From Bacteroidota bacterium (GTDB lineage: Bacteria; Bacteroidota; Bacteroidia; Bacteroidales; NBLH01), in assembly GCA_025361565.1 (NCBI GenBank), contig JANYKN010000110.1, forward strand, positions 1 to 55,008: a DNA stretch of 55,008 nt, given 5' to 3'. The position numbers and the translations under genes are program-made. Each line of letters begins with the position of its first letter. Position 1 is the stretch's first letter. This document shows, piece after piece, positions 54,814-55,008 of the stretch. The notes under the pieces are model-generated. The model worked only from the letters and a program-made list of their open reading frames with translations, did not search any database and was not told where the DNA came from.

Positions 54814-54912
54814 ATTATTTTTCAGCTTCCAAATGATCAACTTTATCGGTCAGGATTGTACTTTCACTAATAATGCGAATTAAGGGTTGGAATTTTTCAA
54901 TAGCCGCCTGCT
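54814..54912 (-). pseudogene. C-terminal gene fragment cut by a repeat
   Basis: The minus strand has an open frame of 33 sense-type codons ending in TAA at 54816-54814. It reads IEKFQPLIRIISES then TILTDKVDHLEAEK, which looks like a real protein end. Going upstream it runs straight into the palindromic GCCGCCTGCTTTAGC repeat, which brings a stop (54915-54913). No start codon exists. The rest of the gene was probably lost or displaced when the repeat arrived. Family not recognised. Confidence 0.35.
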
Positions 54913-54983
54913 TTAGCTGGCGGATGAAAAAGAAAGAACAATTTGGCTTTAGCCAAAACTAAATATTAATTTTGGCTAAAGCC
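54904..54983. repeat. Two adjacent palindromes at the right edge
   Basis: First, CCGCC (54904-54908) and GGCGG (54919-54923) flank TGCTTTAGCT. Second, GGCTTTAGCCAAAA (54945-54958) and TTTTGGCTAAAGCC (54970-54983) pair perfectly around 11 bases. Both share the CTTTAGC word and look like nested copies of one repeat family. No gene continues past this point to the window end. Confidence 0.6.
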
Positions 54984-55008
54984 CTTCAGATAAGTTTATT
55001 CCGATCCA

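Overview
The window is a 55 kb piece of a low-GC chromosome from a member of the Bacteroidota. Several things point there. Promoters have the form TTG, 18-22 bases, TAnnTTTG. Small lipoproteins are abundant and most start sites lack a Shine-Dalgarno sequence. The gene families fit too: DUF4956, PA14-containing GH3, GH29 with a CBM32-like tail, tandem FKBP lipoprotein, and a C39 exporter paired with a HlyD protein. Several short palindromic intergenic repeats also resemble ones I remember from this phylum. No rRNA, tRNA, CRISPR array, phage or intact insertion sequence was seen.

Layout. 1-2.2 kb: a peptide exporter (C39 peptidase/ABC transporter cut by the window edge, plus HlyD adaptor), divergent from a PAS-like/LuxR regulator. 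3.5-12 kb: housekeeping and metabolic genes (AddB-like nuclease, nitroreductase, SPOR-like lipoprotein, galE, DUF4956 protein, mtnA, a small secreted protein). 12-14.6 kb: a decayed histidine kinase fragment, then an intact hybrid sensor kinase. 14.7-17.8 kb: two multi-spanning GT-C/DUF2142-type membrane proteins. 18.9-20 kb: an AT-rich, nearly gene-free kilobase holding repeats. 20-28 kb: a four-gene minus-strand cluster with a PrkA-type AAA+ protein, a YeaH-type VWA protein, SpoVR and a second, divergent PrkA-type protein. 28-36 kb: an RNA helicase, an NmrA-like protein, a cupin/TetR/membrane/lipoprotein operon, small lipoproteins, a flavin amine oxidase and a small haem-motif lipoprotein. 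36-43 kb: secreted hydrolases (GH3, endonuclease/exonuclease/phosphatase fold, GH29), a TPR membrane protein and a double-domain nitroreductase. 43-47.4 kb: aat, an XRE/pentapeptide-repeat protein and a three-module sugar-activating enzyme. 47.7-51.7 kb: three unrelated methyltransferases and an alpha/beta hydrolase. 52-55 kb: a tandem FKBP lipoprotein, two uncharacterised envelope genes and a truncated gene end beside repeats.

Two items stand out. The first is the 593-residue protein at 45597-47378. It fuses a RhaM-type sugar mutarotase, a small HxGH nucleotidyltransferase and a compact GHMP kinase. The order of activities suggests one-chain conversion of a free sugar, perhaps L-fucose or L-rhamnose, to a nucleotide sugar, and a GH29 alpha-L-fucosidase lies about 3 kb away. 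The second is the prkA/yeaH/spoVR cluster, extended by a second PrkA paralogue that has a Cys/His cluster. Functions are inferred from motifs read by eye, with no database search.
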